Shown in pieces: positions 46,711 through 56,666 of a stretch of 64,000 nucleotides of DNA; positions within the stretch are counted from its first letter, which is position 1, and each line of letters starts with the position of its first letter. The stretch is taken from NCBI RefSeq assembly GCF_900105005.1, contig NZ_LT629748.1, positions 2,356,001 to 2,420,000 on the forward strand, read 5' to 3'. Origin of the DNA: Halopseudomonas litoralis. GTDB taxonomy: Bacteria > Pseudomonadota > Gammaproteobacteria > Pseudomonadales > Pseudomonadaceae. Both the position numbers and the translations under genes were made by a program. Under the pieces are notes generated by a model that saw nothing but the letters and a program-made list of their open reading frames with translations, did no database searches and had not been told where the DNA came from.

Positions 46711-47547
46711 TCAGGTCGGTGACGTGATGTGATGCATGACCCGCTGTGGGTAGGGAATGGTAATGCCTTCCAGTTCAAAGACTTCCTTGGCTTGCTCCTG
46801 TAGCCCCCAGAACACACCCCAGTAATCTTCCGTCCTGGTCCATACGCGAAGAGACAAGTTGACCGAACTGTCACCCAGCGAAGCCAGCCATACTGCCGGT
46901 TCCGGATCCTTGAGCACACGACTGTCAGCATGCGCCAGCTGCAACAGGACCTTGCGGGCGTGCTTGACGTTGTCCTCATATCCTATACCCAGGTCGATAT
47001 GTACCCGCCGGGTAGGCTGACGCGAGAAGTTGACGATGCTGCCGTTGGACAGTGTGCCATTGGGCACGATAATGGTCTTGTTGTCGCCGGTTTTGAGGAC
47101 GGTATGGAAGATCTGGATGCTGTCAACAGTGCCTTCCACGCCCTGAGCCTGGATATATTCACCGACACGGATCGGGCGCAGCACCAGAATCAGGATACCA
47201 CCGGCAAAGTTGGCCAGACTGCCCTGCAACGCCAGACCGACGGCCAGACCGGCTGCACCGATCAGCGCGATAAATGACGTGGTCTCGATCCCCACCATAC
47301 CGGCGACGCTGACCAGCAGCAGTGCCTTGAGACCGATATTGACCAGCGTACCGATAAAACTGTGCAGTGTGGGATCTACATTGCGGCGTTGCAGCAATGC
47401 CTGGACAGCCCGCGTGATGCGTCCGATGATCCACCACCCGGCCAGCAGGGTAGCCAATGCCAATAACAACTGACTGCCATAGTTGACCACCATCGGCAGC
47501 AATTGATCCTGCCAGCCATCCATCCTGCTCAAAAACTCCTCCATCAT
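46711..47547 (-). CDS. mscS: Small-conductance mechanosensitive channel, MscS family
   Basis: A 278-residue heptameric tension-gated channel protecting against hypo-osmotic shock. Three transmembrane helices (about 24-46, 62-86, 90-115) are followed by a beta domain and alpha/beta C-terminus. TM3 has the canonical Gly/Ala-rich AAGLAVGLALQGSLANFAGGILILVLRPIRVGEYI. The ATG at 47547 follows GAGGAAG at good spacing; a TTG at 47562 overlaps the yajQ stop as TTGA but lacks a ribosome site. YajQ precedes it on the same strand. Confidence 0.95.
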   Translation of the reverse strand: MMEEFLSRMDGWQDQLLPMVVNYGSQLLLALATLLAGWWIIGRITRAVQALLQRRNVDPTLHSFIGTLVNIGLKALLLVSVAGMVGIETTSFIALIGAAGLAVGLALQGSLANFAGGILILVLRPIRVGEYIQAQGVEGTVDSIQIFHTVLKTGDNKTIIVPNGTLSNGSIVNFSRQPTRRVHIDLGIGYEDNVKHARKVLLQLAHADSRVLKDPEPAVWLASLGDSSVNLSLRVWTRTEDYWGVFWGLQEQAKEVFELEGITIPYPQRVMHHITSPT

Positions 47548-47558
47548 CACTTCCTCGT

Positions 47559-48044
47559 TCAATCGCGAAAATTATTGAATTGCAGCGGCATGTCGAGCTC
47601 CGCGGACCGCAGCAACGCCATGGCTTCCTGTAGATCATCCCGCTTCTTGCCGGTCACCCGCACCTGCTCACCCTGGATGGCAGCCTGCACCTTGAGCTTG
47701 GCTTCCTTGATTCTGGCGACGATCTTCTTCGCCAGCGCTTGGTCGATGCCTTCGCGCAGTACAACGTCCTGCTTCATCTCCTTACCAGAAGTATAGGGCG
47801 TTTTTGCTTCAAGACACTGAACATCGATTTTGCGTTTGGTCAGACTCAGACGCAGGATGTCCAGCAACTGCTCAAGCTGGAATTCGGCCTCGGCGGTGAT
47901 CGCCACGGTAAGTTCCTTCTCCTTGAATTCGAAACTGCCCTTACCTTTCAAATCGTAGCGTCGATCCAGCTCTTTCATGGCATTATCGACAGCGTTGGTT
48001 ACTTCATGCTTGTCCAGTTCGGACACCACATCAAAAGACGGCAT
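47559..48044 (-). CDS. yajQ: YajQ family nucleotide-binding protein
   Basis: A 161-residue cytoplasmic protein made of two ferredoxin-like folds ([67 protein letters not shown]). Members bind c-di-GMP in Xanthomonas and Pseudomonas species and nucleic acids or nucleotides elsewhere. Length and motifs match the family well. It lies between mscS and the divergent receiver/GGDEF gene, the same order as in P. aeruginosa. Confidence 0.96.
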   Translation of the reverse strand: MPSFDVVSELDKHEVTNAVDNAMKELDRRYDLKGKGSFEFKEKELTVAITAEAEFQLEQLLDILRLSLTKRKIDVQCLEAKTPYTSGKEMKQDVVLREGIDQALAKKIVARIKEAKLKVQAAIQGEQVRVTGKKRDDLQEAMALLRSAELDMPLQFNNFRD

Positions 48045-48155
48045 GGCTTGACCTCGAATAAATATGCGAATTGTGAACAGTGTGGCGAAACATCGGGCTG
48101 ATGACGTGGCATTATACCGGCATCAGTCCTAAAACATGCAGCAGGGAGCTCAGAC

Positions 48156-49121
48156 ATGCCCAACCCCCAACTCAGCATAATGGTGGTGGACGATACCAAG
48201 TTCAGCAGTGCCGTCATAGGTCACACCTTGTCCCAGGCGGGTTATACGGACATCCGCTTTGCCAGCTCGGCCATGGCTGCCCTGGCCATGCACGAGGAAC
48301 GTGCCGCCAGCGTCATGGTTGCCGATTGGCTGATGCCTGAAATGGACGGCCTGCAGCTGACCACACGCATCCGCCAACGTGACGAGCAGACCGACCATTA
48401 CACCTACGTCATGCTATTGACCGCTCGGGAAGGCGACAACGTGCTCGGCGAGGCCTTTGATCGGGGCGTGGATGACTTCATCAGCAAGTCGGCAATGAGC
48501 GAACAACTGTTGCCACGTATCTACGCGGCAGACCGCATAACCCAGTTGATCAACCGACTGCTGGAGGAAAACCGCCTGCTGGCCAGCAATAACGCCCAGC
48601 TCGAAGAGCATAACCTGGTCGACAGCCTGACCGCCCTGGGCAACCGTCGCTATTTGCAGCAGCGTCTGGAAGATGCACTGCAGCAGGTGGAGTCGCGCGG
48701 CGGATATTGTTCGCTGCTGGTGCTCGGCATTCAGAACTTCGATGAAATGGGCGGGCGTTTTGGCGAGGCCGTGCAACAGGAACTGATGAGGGGTATCGCC
48801 CGCCGACTGCAACAGCTGGTGCGCCCCATGGATGTGATCGCCCGCATCGGCAACAATATCTTCGCCATCTGCACCGTCGGCGACAATATCGATGACTGCA
48901 AGCCCAACAGCTTTCGCCGCCTGCATGATGGGCTGAATCTCAAGGCCTTCAAGACCAGTGAAGGCTATCTCTCGGTACGGGCCGGAATGGCGCTGAGCAG
49001 AGTGGAGAAAAATGATTCGATCCTCGCCGCTGGCGACATGCTGCAACAGGTCGAACAGCATCTCGGCCAGGCGTATGCGACCAACCTGATCACTGAAGTA
49101 CGGATGCCCCAGCTTGCCTGA
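48156..49121 (+). CDS. Response regulator with degenerate GGDEF domain
   Basis: A 321-residue protein. The receiver domain has IMVVDDTKF, the phospho-acceptor VMVADWLMPEMDGLQL (Asp57) and the conserved Lys in DFISKS. A helical linker (LINRLLEENRLLASNNAQLEE) leads to a GGDEF-fold domain (LTALGNRRYLQQRLE) whose signature is ARIGNNIFAI in place of GG-D/E-EF, so it cannot make c-di-GMP. It starts at an ATG with GGGAG upstream. The neighbour YajQ is a c-di-GMP-linked protein, which suggests a signalling module. Confidence 0.85.
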   Translation: MPNPQLSIMVVDDTKFSSAVIGHTLSQAGYTDIRFASSAMAALAMHEERAASVMVADWLMPEMDGLQLTTRIRQRDEQTDHYTYVMLLTAREGDNVLGEAFDRGVDDFISKSAMSEQLLPRIYAADRITQLINRLLEENRLLASNNAQLEEHNLVDSLTALGNRRYLQQRLEDALQQVESRGGYCSLLVLGIQNFDEMGGRFGEAVQQELMRGIARRLQQLVRPMDVIARIGNNIFAICTVGDNIDDCKPNSFRRLHDGLNLKAFKTSEGYLSVRAGMALSRVEKNDSILAAGDMLQQVEQHLGQAYATNLITEVRMPQLA

Positions 49122-50040
49122 TGTGCTGCACATACTCGGTGGGGGCAGCCTGGGCCTGTTGTGGGCCAGCCGCTGCATCCAGGCCGGTATCGATTGCCGG
49201 CTGATTCTGCATACGCCAGCTGCACTGCAACAATGGCACAGCCGCGAGGATGCCCTGCTGTTTGAGCAACAGGGCGCCACACGGGCTCTCAAAGCACCCG
49301 CAGAGCTGGCCGACAGCAGCCCGGCGCCGATCAACAAACTGATAGTTACCACCAAAGCCTGGGCCGTGGCCGAGGCGTTGGAGAGTGTAGCGCCGCGGCT
49401 GAACGCTGACAGCGAACTGCTGTTGCTGCAGAATGGGCTGGGCAGCCAGCAGGCTGTTCGACTGCGCTTCCCCACACAACGCGTGCTGTATGCCAGCGTC
49501 ACCGACGGCGCCTGGAAGCGCGCCGCCAATCACGTGGTCTGGGCTGGGGCCGGCCAGACCACCTTGGGCGACCCGCAGCATGGGCCTGCTCCCGGCTGGC
49601 TGAGCCTGTTGACCACCGCTGGTATCGACTGGCGCTGGGAACAGAACATGCTGCCGGCACTCTGGATGAAACTGGCGATCAACTGTGCCATCAATCCGGT
49701 CACGGCATTGCATGACTGCCCCAACGGCCAGGTGCTCGAGCGCGCCGGACCGATGTTTGCACCGCTGCTGGCCGAGCTGCATGCGCTACTCGCCAGCCAG
49801 CGGGTAAGCCTGTCGCTGTCGGAGTTGACCCAGCGGGTGACTACCGTCATCCAGGCCACGGCCAGCAACAGCTCCTCCATGCGTCAGGATGTGCATGCCG
49901 GGCGGCGTACCGAAATCGACTTCATCCTCGGCTATGCCTGTCGCACTGCCCGTCAAGTCGGACTCAGTACGCCGGTATTGGACGATCTGCACCGACAGCT
50001 GCAGCGCCACCTGGCCACTCTCGGCCTGCCGCAGGACTAG
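49114..50040 (+). CDS. Putative 2-dehydropantoate 2-reductase (PanE/ApbA family)
   Basis: A 308-residue NADPH-dependent ketopantoate reductase-like protein. The Rossmann motif is HILGGGSLGLLWASRCIQAG; the family Lys is in TTKAWAVAEAL; NGLGSQQAV binds the nicotinamide region; the second catalytic Lys is in LWMKLAINCAINPVTAL; and SNSSSMRQDVHAGRRTEIDFILGY gives the substrate Ser and Asp. The frame begins TTG at 49114, overlapping the previous gene by eight bases; GTG at 49123 is the alternative and the ribosome site does not decide. Pantothenate synthesis is the expected role, though paralogues exist. Confidence 0.85.
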   Translation: MPDVLHILGGGSLGLLWASRCIQAGIDCRLILHTPAALQQWHSREDALLFEQQGATRALKAPAELADSSPAPINKLIVTTKAWAVAEALESVAPRLNADSELLLLQNGLGSQQAVRLRFPTQRVLYASVTDGAWKRAANHVVWAGAGQTTLGDPQHGPAPGWLSLLTTAGIDWRWEQNMLPALWMKLAINCAINPVTALHDCPNGQVLERAGPMFAPLLAELHALLASQRVSLSLSELTQRVTTVIQATASNSSSMRQDVHAGRRTEIDFILGYACRTARQVGLSTPVLDDLHRQLQRHLATLGLPQD

Positions 50041-50116
50041 GCAATTGAACGCGTGGGACTTATAGCCTGAGGCTGACAGATCGGCTAGGCTGCTCTCCTA
50101 TTTACAGGAGAACAGC

Positions 50117-50683
50117 ATGGGCTACCGTTTGAGCAAACTTTATACCCGCACCGGTGACGCCGGCACCACTGGCCTGGCCGATGGCAGCCGCGTGCCCAAG
50201 GACAGCCCGCGTATCGAGGCCATGGGCGATGTGGATGAATTGAATAGTTGCCTCGGCGTGCTGCTGGCCGGACTGGTCAGTGACGCCCTGCAGCCGGTAA
50301 AGATGGTCCTGGCGCCGGTGCAGCATCGACTGTTCGATGTGGGTGGTGAACTGGCCATTCCCGGAGCCACTATCATTGACAGCACAGATGTTGCAGAACT
50401 GGAAGAGCAGATTGACCAGTTCAACGCCCAGGTGCCGCCGCTGAAGGAATTCATCCTGCCCGGTGGCTCACCCCTGATTGCTCAGGCACATCTGGCTCGC
50501 AGCGTCTGCCGTCGTGCTGAACGTCGTTACCTGACACTGGCCGATCAGCAGCCGGTAAACCCGCAGGCTCAAGCCTACCTGAACCGGCTGTCGGACCTGC
50601 TGTTCGTGGTGGCACGCAGCATAGCGCGACTGGAAAACATGGCCGAAGTACTCTGGCAGCCAAAACCCAAACCGGTTGAATGA
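50117..50683 (+). CDS. Cob(I)yrinic acid a,c-diamide adenosyltransferase, PduO type
   Basis: A 188-residue ATP:co(I)rrinoid adenosyltransferase producing adenosylcobalamin. The ATP-binding N-terminus KLYTRTGDAGTTGLADGSRVPKDSPR, the DELNSCLGVL helix, RSVCRRAERRYLTL and LNRLSDLLFVVAR are diagnostic. AGGAG lies seven bases before the ATG. The epoxyqueuosine reductase QueG in this window is itself cobalamin-dependent, though not on adenosylcobalamin. The gene stands alone. Confidence 0.93.
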   Translation: MGYRLSKLYTRTGDAGTTGLADGSRVPKDSPRIEAMGDVDELNSCLGVLLAGLVSDALQPVKMVLAPVQHRLFDVGGELAIPGATIIDSTDVAELEEQIDQFNAQVPPLKEFILPGGSPLIAQAHLARSVCRRAERRYLTLADQQPVNPQAQAYLNRLSDLLFVVARSIARLENMAEVLWQPKPKPVE

Positions 50684-50710
50684 CTGCGAGAGCGGCTTGT
50701 GTGGGCGGGG

Positions 50711-52732
50711 TCAGACGCGGAAAGAGCTGATGACCTTTTCCAGCTCACCCACCAACTCACCCATCCGCGCACTGGCTTCCTCGGCACGGCGTGCACCATC
50801 GGCGGTGCGCTCGCCGGAGTGATTTATCTGCACGATGTTCTGATCGATATCATGGCTCACCGCCGTCTGCTCCTCGGCAGCGGTGGCTATCTGCTGGCTC
50901 TGGTCGACAATCTGGGTAGCCGCCCGCAGGATGTTGTCCAGCGCTGACTGCACCTTGATCGAAGAGTCCACTGCTTCGCCGGTCATGCCGTGACTCTGCC
51001 CCATCGCCTTTACTGCGGCGCCGACCCCGCCTTGCAGGCGGTCGATCATCTGCTCGATCTCCTGGGTCGACTGCTGCGTGCGCTGTGCCAGGGTACGCAC
51101 CTCATCGGCAACCACCGCAAAGCCGCGACCCTGTTCGCCCGCCCGCGCCGCCTCGATTGCTGCGTTGAGTGCCAGCAGGTTGGTCTGTTCAGCCACACCC
51201 TTGATGACATCCAGCACGCGGCTGATGGAGGCGCTGTCATCGGCGAGGTTATTGATGACCTTGACCGAGTTCTCGATTTCAACGGCCAGCTTCTCGATAC
51301 CGTCCACTGAGGACTCGACCATGCGCCGGCCATTGATCGTCTCGTTGTTGACCAGTTCGGCACTGGTTACGGCCAATGCCGCACTGCGAGCCACCTCCTG
51401 GGAGGTAGCTGACATTTCGTTCATGGCGGTGGCAACCTGCTCGATCTGTGTGCGCTGGCTCTCCACCGCCTGACTGCTCTCGCTGGAGATATCAACCACC
51501 TGCTGCGACTGATCACTGACCAGCCCCGAGGTTTTACCCACGTGCCGGATGAGTCCCTGAATACGCTCGATACTGCCATTGAATTCACCGGCCAGCTTGC
51601 CCAGTTCATCTCGACTGGCGACCGTAACGCGCGCCGTCATATTGCCGGCCGCCACTTGCCCCATGGTCTCGGACAATGCCTGTATGGTGCGCTGGGTAGC
51701 GACGTAAAAAGCCAGGTACAACCAGATGATCACCAGCAGAATAACCGCCAGAGCAGCCACCAGCGTCAGCATCGCACGATTGCCTTCGCCCAATCGCTGA
51801 GCCAGCCTTTCGTTGAGGAAGCTCAGAATCGCATCATTGAACGCGTGGGTTTTTGCCATCTCGGCACTCAGGCGCTGGAAGTAGCCATCCCAGGTGTCGT
51901 CATAACTGGATGCGAGAATGATTTCGTCTTCGAAAATCCGCGACACGGTACTCAAGGACTCGTTGCTGGCCGCCGCCGGAGCACGCAGCGCCTGCAGCTC
52001 AGGCTGTTGCAGGAAGGATTGTGCCTGGGTGTAGTTGACCGCCAGGCGCTCAACCTCTTCGAGGAAACGATCCATGTCCCTGCTCGCGTCGGAATTGAGG
52101 TAACCCAACCCGATGGAATAAGCGCCTGTGGCTCTTCCCAGTCCCAACGCCGAAGTCACCTGCGGCGTGTGGTTGACCAGCAGGTCTGTCAGCTGGCGCA
52201 CGTTACGATCATAATCGTGGGGCAGGCCGCTGTACGCGGCACTGAAGCTGAACAGCGAAACGATACCGACATGGGCCTGGGTGGACATCTGCCCGCGATT
52301 ACGTAATGAACCACCGTTGATTTTCTCGTATTCGAGGAGCAACTCGTCGCGCTTGCTGATCAGCTCTGCTGCGTTCGGATCAGCCAGGTCCAGCGGCAGA
52401 TTCTCCAGCCCTGCCATCAAGCGCTGAATGGACTCGCTGCTGCGCTGCTGGAGAATTGCTCCCTGATCACCTGCCCCCAGATGAAACGCGAGGATGTCGA
52501 GCCCGCGCAGGGTTTCGGCATCCACCAGCAATTTGGAGACCTGCTCCAGCAACTGCATCGAATCCAGCGCGTGACGGGAGACCTGGACTCGATCCCACGC
52601 CTGGCTCACCAGCATGCCACCGACCACGATCAATGGGATGAAACACAGCGCACTGATCAGACAGAATTTCATGGCGTAGCCAAGTCTGTTCATCAACGCC
52701 ATGGCGGGTGCCAACAGAGTGTTCACATGCAT
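50711..52732 (-). CDS. Methyl-accepting chemotaxis protein
   Basis: A 673-residue chemoreceptor. TM1 is at about 22-44 and TM2 at about 319-345, bounding a 270-residue helical periplasmic domain with no family I can name; a HAMP domain follows ([35 protein letters not shown]). The signalling tip [35 protein letters not shown] is near 509-543. It ends [13 protein letters not shown] without the NWETF-type CheR/CheB tether. GGAGATGC sets the ATG at 52732. The ligand is unknown. The gene order MCP, ampE, ampD resembles P. aeruginosa. Confidence 0.93.
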   Translation of the reverse strand: MHVNTLLAPAMALMNRLGYAMKFCLISALCFIPLIVVGGMLVSQAWDRVQVSRHALDSMQLLEQVSKLLVDAETLRGLDILAFHLGAGDQGAILQQRSSESIQRLMAGLENLPLDLADPNAAELISKRDELLLEYEKINGGSLRNRGQMSTQAHVGIVSLFSFSAAYSGLPHDYDRNVRQLTDLLVNHTPQVTSALGLGRATGAYSIGLGYLNSDASRDMDRFLEEVERLAVNYTQAQSFLQQPELQALRAPAAASNESLSTVSRIFEDEIILASSYDDTWDGYFQRLSAEMAKTHAFNDAILSFLNERLAQRLGEGNRAMLTLVAALAVILLVIIWLYLAFYVATQRTIQALSETMGQVAAGNMTARVTVASRDELGKLAGEFNGSIERIQGLIRHVGKTSGLVSDQSQQVVDISSESSQAVESQRTQIEQVATAMNEMSATSQEVARSAALAVTSAELVNNETINGRRMVESSVDGIEKLAVEIENSVKVINNLADDSASISRVLDVIKGVAEQTNLLALNAAIEAARAGEQGRGFAVVADEVRTLAQRTQQSTQEIEQMIDRLQGGVGAAVKAMGQSHGMTGEAVDSSIKVQSALDNILRAATQIVDQSQQIATAAEEQTAVSHDIDQNIVQINHSGERTADGARRAEEASARMGELVGELEKVISSFRV

Positions 52733-52856
52733 CTCCTTGTCCAAGCCCGTGCTGCACCACGGAGCCGAATCGCAATAATTACTATCGTCACCATCCAACC
52801 CCGCGGTGACTTCATCATTGCTCTATCGGCCTGACAGGAGACTTCTTTAAGGATTT

Positions 52857-53681
52857 TCAGCTCAGCATGGACAAAAAGGCTATCACTACCGCCCAGGTCA
52901 GAATGGCGCGGATCATCAGTTGCCGGGTAGCGGTAAGGATGTTATTCGGTTCGGGCACCGATATCGGCTCAAGCTCTGTCTCAGGCAGGGCTGCCTGGGC
53001 GCAGCGGGCGGCCAGTTCGCCGCCCCCCAGTTCCCAGTCGGTTGCCAGACTGCGCAGGGTGCGCAGGGTACTGTCGAACTGGCCTACCAGCGCGAAACTC
53101 AGCCCCAACAAGCGGGCCGGTATCCACTCCAGCGCATGTGCCAGCATGGCGGCGGAGCGCGCAGCGGGTAGAGAATCGTGCTGGCTCGACAGCAACAACA
53201 GGCGCCAGGCAAGCGCGCCCAGGGGGCCCAGCAATAGATACCAGAATGCGGGAACGAAATAATCCTGCAGGCTGGTTGCGACTATCTTTGTGCGTATCAA
53301 CGCAGGCAGCAAATCGGGCTGGCCAGCCCGCACATCAAGCTGCTGTTCGGCGACCAGCCCCGCTGCTGCCAGATCGTCATGGTGCCACGCCGCCATGAAG
53401 TCATCAGTCATACGCCCCAGAGGATCATGGCGCCCGACACACAACAGCAGCACACCGACGTGCAACAACAGGGTAAACAGCCCATAGGCGATACCCTCCA
53501 GCCACCAGAGGAGCAAGCCCAACGGTGCGAGCAGCATGAGCACGGCGATCAGCGCTATCCACTCGCGTTTCAAACGTCCTGTACGCGCAACCCAGGGTAT
53601 GAGGAAATCCCGCGGATAGCCGGTGCGCCAAGGCGTCCAGAGCAGGGTCAGCGCTACCAGCAGCAGTACCAGAAATTTCAT
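52857..53681 (-). CDS. ampE: AmpE, regulatory membrane protein
   Basis: A 274-residue inner-membrane protein with about four helices, including FLVLLLVALTLLW at the start and WIALIAVLMLLAPLGLLLWW. The conserved region DYFVPAFWYLLLGPLGALAWRLL, the SLPAARSAAMLAHALEWIPARLLGLSFALVGQF block and a terminal helix fit AmpE, which accompanies AmpD in beta-lactamase-inducible and recycling pathways; its biochemical role is unclear. The ATGA overlap with ampD couples translation. Confidence 0.92.
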   Translation of the reverse strand: MKFLVLLLVALTLLWTPWRTGYPRDFLIPWVARTGRLKREWIALIAVLMLLAPLGLLLWWLEGIAYGLFTLLLHVGVLLLCVGRHDPLGRMTDDFMAAWHHDDLAAAGLVAEQQLDVRAGQPDLLPALIRTKIVATSLQDYFVPAFWYLLLGPLGALAWRLLLLSSQHDSLPAARSAAMLAHALEWIPARLLGLSFALVGQFDSTLRTLRSLATDWELGGGELAARCAQAALPETELEPISVPEPNNILTATRQLMIRAILTWAVVIAFLSMLS

Positions 53682-54256
53682 TTACAGCTCCCATCCGTCA
53701 GTGCAGTGTCAGTCAATTGATCAAGGTAACGTGCCCAGTCGAAACAGGGGCCCGGGTCGGTCTTGCGCCCCGGTGCGATATGCTCATGGCCGGTAATCCG
53801 GCTGCGACTGATCAGCGGAAAGGCCTGTTGCAGCGTACGGGTAAGCGTGACCAGACTGGCATATTGCAGGTCGGTAAAAGATTGCTCGTCGGTTCCTTCC
53901 AATTCGATGCCGAGGGAATAGTCGTTGCAATCATCACGCCCAGCGAAACTGGACTGACCAGCGTGCCAGGCGCGATCAAGACAGGAAACGAACTGGGTGA
54001 TGCGTCCATCACGCTCGATGAGAAAATGCGCGGATACCCGAAGATCGGCAATTTCGGCGAAATAGGCATCCGCCGTGCTGTCGAGCGTACCAGAGAAGAA
54101 CTCATGCACGCAGCCGGTGCCGAATTGACCCGGCGGCAGGCTGATATTGTGAATCACCAACAGGGAAATATCGGTGGCGTCGGGGCGGGCATTGAAATGC
54201 GCCGACGGGCAAAGATGTATTCCGTTGAGCCAACCATTGGCTGCGTCAATCTGCAT
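53678..54256 (-). CDS. ampD: 1,6-anhydro-N-acetylmuramyl-L-alanine amidase AmpD
   Basis: A 192-residue cytoplasmic zinc amidase that cleaves anhydromuropeptides in peptidoglycan recycling; its loss derepresses ampC in species that have it. Zinc ligands His36 (LLVIHNIS), His157 (ITGHEHI) and Asp167 (KTDPGPCFDW) are all present, with ERDGRITQFVSCLDRAWHAG between them. Length equals that of C. freundii AmpD. No signal peptide. Coupled to ampE. Confidence 0.96.
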   Translation of the reverse strand: MQIDAANGWLNGIHLCPSAHFNARPDATDISLLVIHNISLPPGQFGTGCVHEFFSGTLDSTADAYFAEIADLRVSAHFLIERDGRITQFVSCLDRAWHAGQSSFAGRDDCNDYSLGIELEGTDEQSFTDLQYASLVTLTRTLQQAFPLISRSRITGHEHIAPGRKTDPGPCFDWARYLDQLTDTALTDGSCK

Positions 54257-54335
54257 GAAACCTACCCTGACAGCAAAACCGCCATGTTAGGGTCTGCCGA
54301 GGTCGCATCGCAAGCCGCGTGCGTCCAGGCGGGTG

Positions 54336-56666
54336 TCAGTCTCTGCTTGAGCGCAGTTGACGCAGGTTGCCGATGACCGATTCCAACGCTCGATCAAACA
54401 GCTGATCATCCGCCACCAGTTGAACCAGACTCTGCTCGTAGTGACTGGTCAGGGCAGCGCGGGAGAACTCGGCGACTTTCATACCCGTGCGGTTCACGAA
54501 GATATATTTACCGCTGAAACTGATGATCGCTGCCAGCTTGCAACGCTGCATGGGCTTGTCACCCACGCCGGACAGTTCGAACCAACTGCCGGCGTTCAGA
54601 CTTTCCACCCAATGGGTGGCAGCAGCACTGGGCAGATCCTCGATCAGCTCAGCTTCCTCGGTAGTATCGCAGCCGGACATTACCGGTACGTCAACCAATA
54701 CCATTTCGGTCAGAACCGGAATGCCGTCGTCGTCACTCAGCGCACCGGGAAGTACTTGATACTGCGCCCCAGGCTCAGCGATTTCCTCGTTGAGCTGCGG
54801 ATTGCTGTTTCCAGTATGCAGTGCCGCATCCGACTGAGCGGACGATTGCAGCTCAGGCTGAGCGGCGTCCCGCAAGGCTGCCCGCTGCAGATCCCGCAGT
54901 TGCGCTACCTTCGGTGAGTCTTCAGGGTTCTCCTCACCGAGCAAGCGCAAGCCTTTGCACAAGGCCCGGCAGACACTGTCATTCAGTGCAAGCCGCTGAT
55001 CGGTCGCCTCTTGAACGGGGCGCTCAACACTGTGCACCAGCCGCTCGGCAACAATGACTGCGTTACGCCAGGCTGCGGAATCCTCCCCTTCGCGCAGACA
55101 GACCATCTGCAACACCTGACTCCAGGTTTCACGCAGCAGGTCCACAGCAAAGACCGGCAAGGTTCGTCCCAACAACAAGGTATTCAGTGCCCGCGCGGAC
55201 TGGCTACGCGCCGCATCGACTCGCGCACGCCCTTCTTCGGCGTCACGCGTACGCTGCTCCAGACGTTCGGCCCGGCGCTGCTCGATATGGACAAACCCGG
55301 CCAGCTCTTCGTGCATCTGCTCGAAAAACGCCGCGTCGGCCATCTGCTCTCCATGCATCCGCTCAACCATGCGTTCGAGCAAGGTGTGCAACTGGTCGCG
55401 TTGCAGGTTGTCGTGATCGCTCCAACCCATGGTGGCCCGCGCCAGCTCGTTCAACAGGCGTCGGGCCGGATGAGAGGACCGGTTGAACAGGCTTTTGTCG
55501 GCAATGGCAACACGCAGAATCGGCAGCTGCATGCGCGCAATCAGCGCTTTCAATGCAGCCGGCAGATGCGCATCATCCAGCAGAAACTCGAACAGCATCG
55601 AGACCAGGCTGATGACGTCATCGTCCACGCGATCGAGTCTGCGTACCTCACCGGTCTGCCTGAGCTGCTCGCCCAACTGCCGGTTGATGTGTCCGCGCAG
55701 ATCCTCGAATGTTCCGCCCCGGCTGGCTTCCCGACCACCAGCGAAATTGCTCAGCATGCTGAGCAACTCATCACTGGGTACCGGCGGCGCCGATGGCGCG
55801 CCCAGAGCGCTGAGCCCGATATCACCGCTGGTATGGCGCCAGTTGCTGATCAACTCGCCGAACAGAGACAGCACTTGCGCATCTGCACCTCCCGATGCGC
55901 CGGCAGCGCCGTCCTGCGGTTGCCGGCTCGCAGTCAACGGGCTCCGTGGGCGCACCGGCATACCATCCTGCCTGAGGTCCGGCAGGACACCAGCGTTCTT
56001 CAATAATCCATTGGCATCGGCATACAGCGAATCGATTGAATTGAGGACATAGCGCTCGAACATCTTGAGAATGATCAGTCGCACCTTGATATCCAGATCC
56101 AGGGGCGCACAGCTGTCGGAAAAAAGCTGTACCAGGTAAACCGGAGCCAGCGGATTGTTCGCTTCACTCAGCTTGCTGCCGACCAGACTACCGAGACGCG
56201 AGGCCAGATGTGACAGGCCAAGCTGATTTCGCGCATTGACCCGGCTCACCATGCCATCGAGCGCAACCGTCTGTTCCAGCTCGTCCGGCTGGACCAGACT
56301 CAGGGTATCAAGATCAAAGGAAAGGGTATTTGTAGAGGCCGCCGCCCGGCCACTCTGCAGCGTGCTGAATTCGTTCTCCAGACCGTCGCAACAGGCCTTC
56401 TCGATAAGGTGACGTTTCAGCCGCAGCAACCGCATGGCGTCGAAGAACAGGCTCTGATCGGCGTTGCTGCTGGCGCGATCGGCTTTTTCAAACAGGGTGT
56501 CGTCGGCATTATCAAAAAGTTCGCTCAAACCTACCCGCAGATAGGTCAGCGCCCGATCGCGTACAGCAGCGAGGGGAGCTGGCAAGGACGCATGGCGCTC
56601 GGAGTCAGCCTGCCGCCTGCCTGACGCAGCCGAGGCAATGGAAACTACCTTGTAATCCTGGGACAT
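54336..56666 (-). CDS. DUF1631 family protein
   Basis: A 776-residue soluble protein of the DUF1631 family, often misannotated as thymidine phosphorylase in Pseudomonas. It is mostly helical (RALTYLRVGLSELFDNADDTLFEKADRASSNADQ near the start; LFFDAMRLLRLKR). The last 100 residues are PilZ-like in their strand pattern: GSWFELSGVGDKPMQRCKLAAIISFSGKYIFVNRTGMKVAEFS, as in PilZ-linked regulators. GGAGATAT precedes the ATG. Function is unknown. It is divergent from agcS, while ampD starts 79 bases beyond its stop. Confidence 0.88.
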   Translation of the reverse strand: MSQDYKVVSIASAASGRRQADSERHASLPAPLAAVRDRALTYLRVGLSELFDNADDTLFEKADRASSNADQSLFFDAMRLLRLKRHLIEKACCDGLENEFSTLQSGRAAASTNTLSFDLDTLSLVQPDELEQTVALDGMVSRVNARNQLGLSHLASRLGSLVGSKLSEANNPLAPVYLVQLFSDSCAPLDLDIKVRLIILKMFERYVLNSIDSLYADANGLLKNAGVLPDLRQDGMPVRPRSPLTASRQPQDGAAGASGGADAQVLSLFGELISNWRHTSGDIGLSALGAPSAPPVPSDELLSMLSNFAGGREASRGGTFEDLRGHINRQLGEQLRQTGEVRRLDRVDDDVISLVSMLFEFLLDDAHLPAALKALIARMQLPILRVAIADKSLFNRSSHPARRLLNELARATMGWSDHDNLQRDQLHTLLERMVERMHGEQMADAAFFEQMHEELAGFVHIEQRRAERLEQRTRDAEEGRARVDAARSQSARALNTLLLGRTLPVFAVDLLRETWSQVLQMVCLREGEDSAAWRNAVIVAERLVHSVERPVQEATDQRLALNDSVCRALCKGLRLLGEENPEDSPKVAQLRDLQRAALRDAAQPELQSSAQSDAALHTGNSNPQLNEEIAEPGAQYQVLPGALSDDDGIPVLTEMVLVDVPVMSGCDTTEEAELIEDLPSAAATHWVESLNAGSWFELSGVGDKPMQRCKLAAIISFSGKYIFVNRTGMKVAEFSRAALTSHYEQSLVQLVADDQLFDRALESVIGNLRQLRSSRD

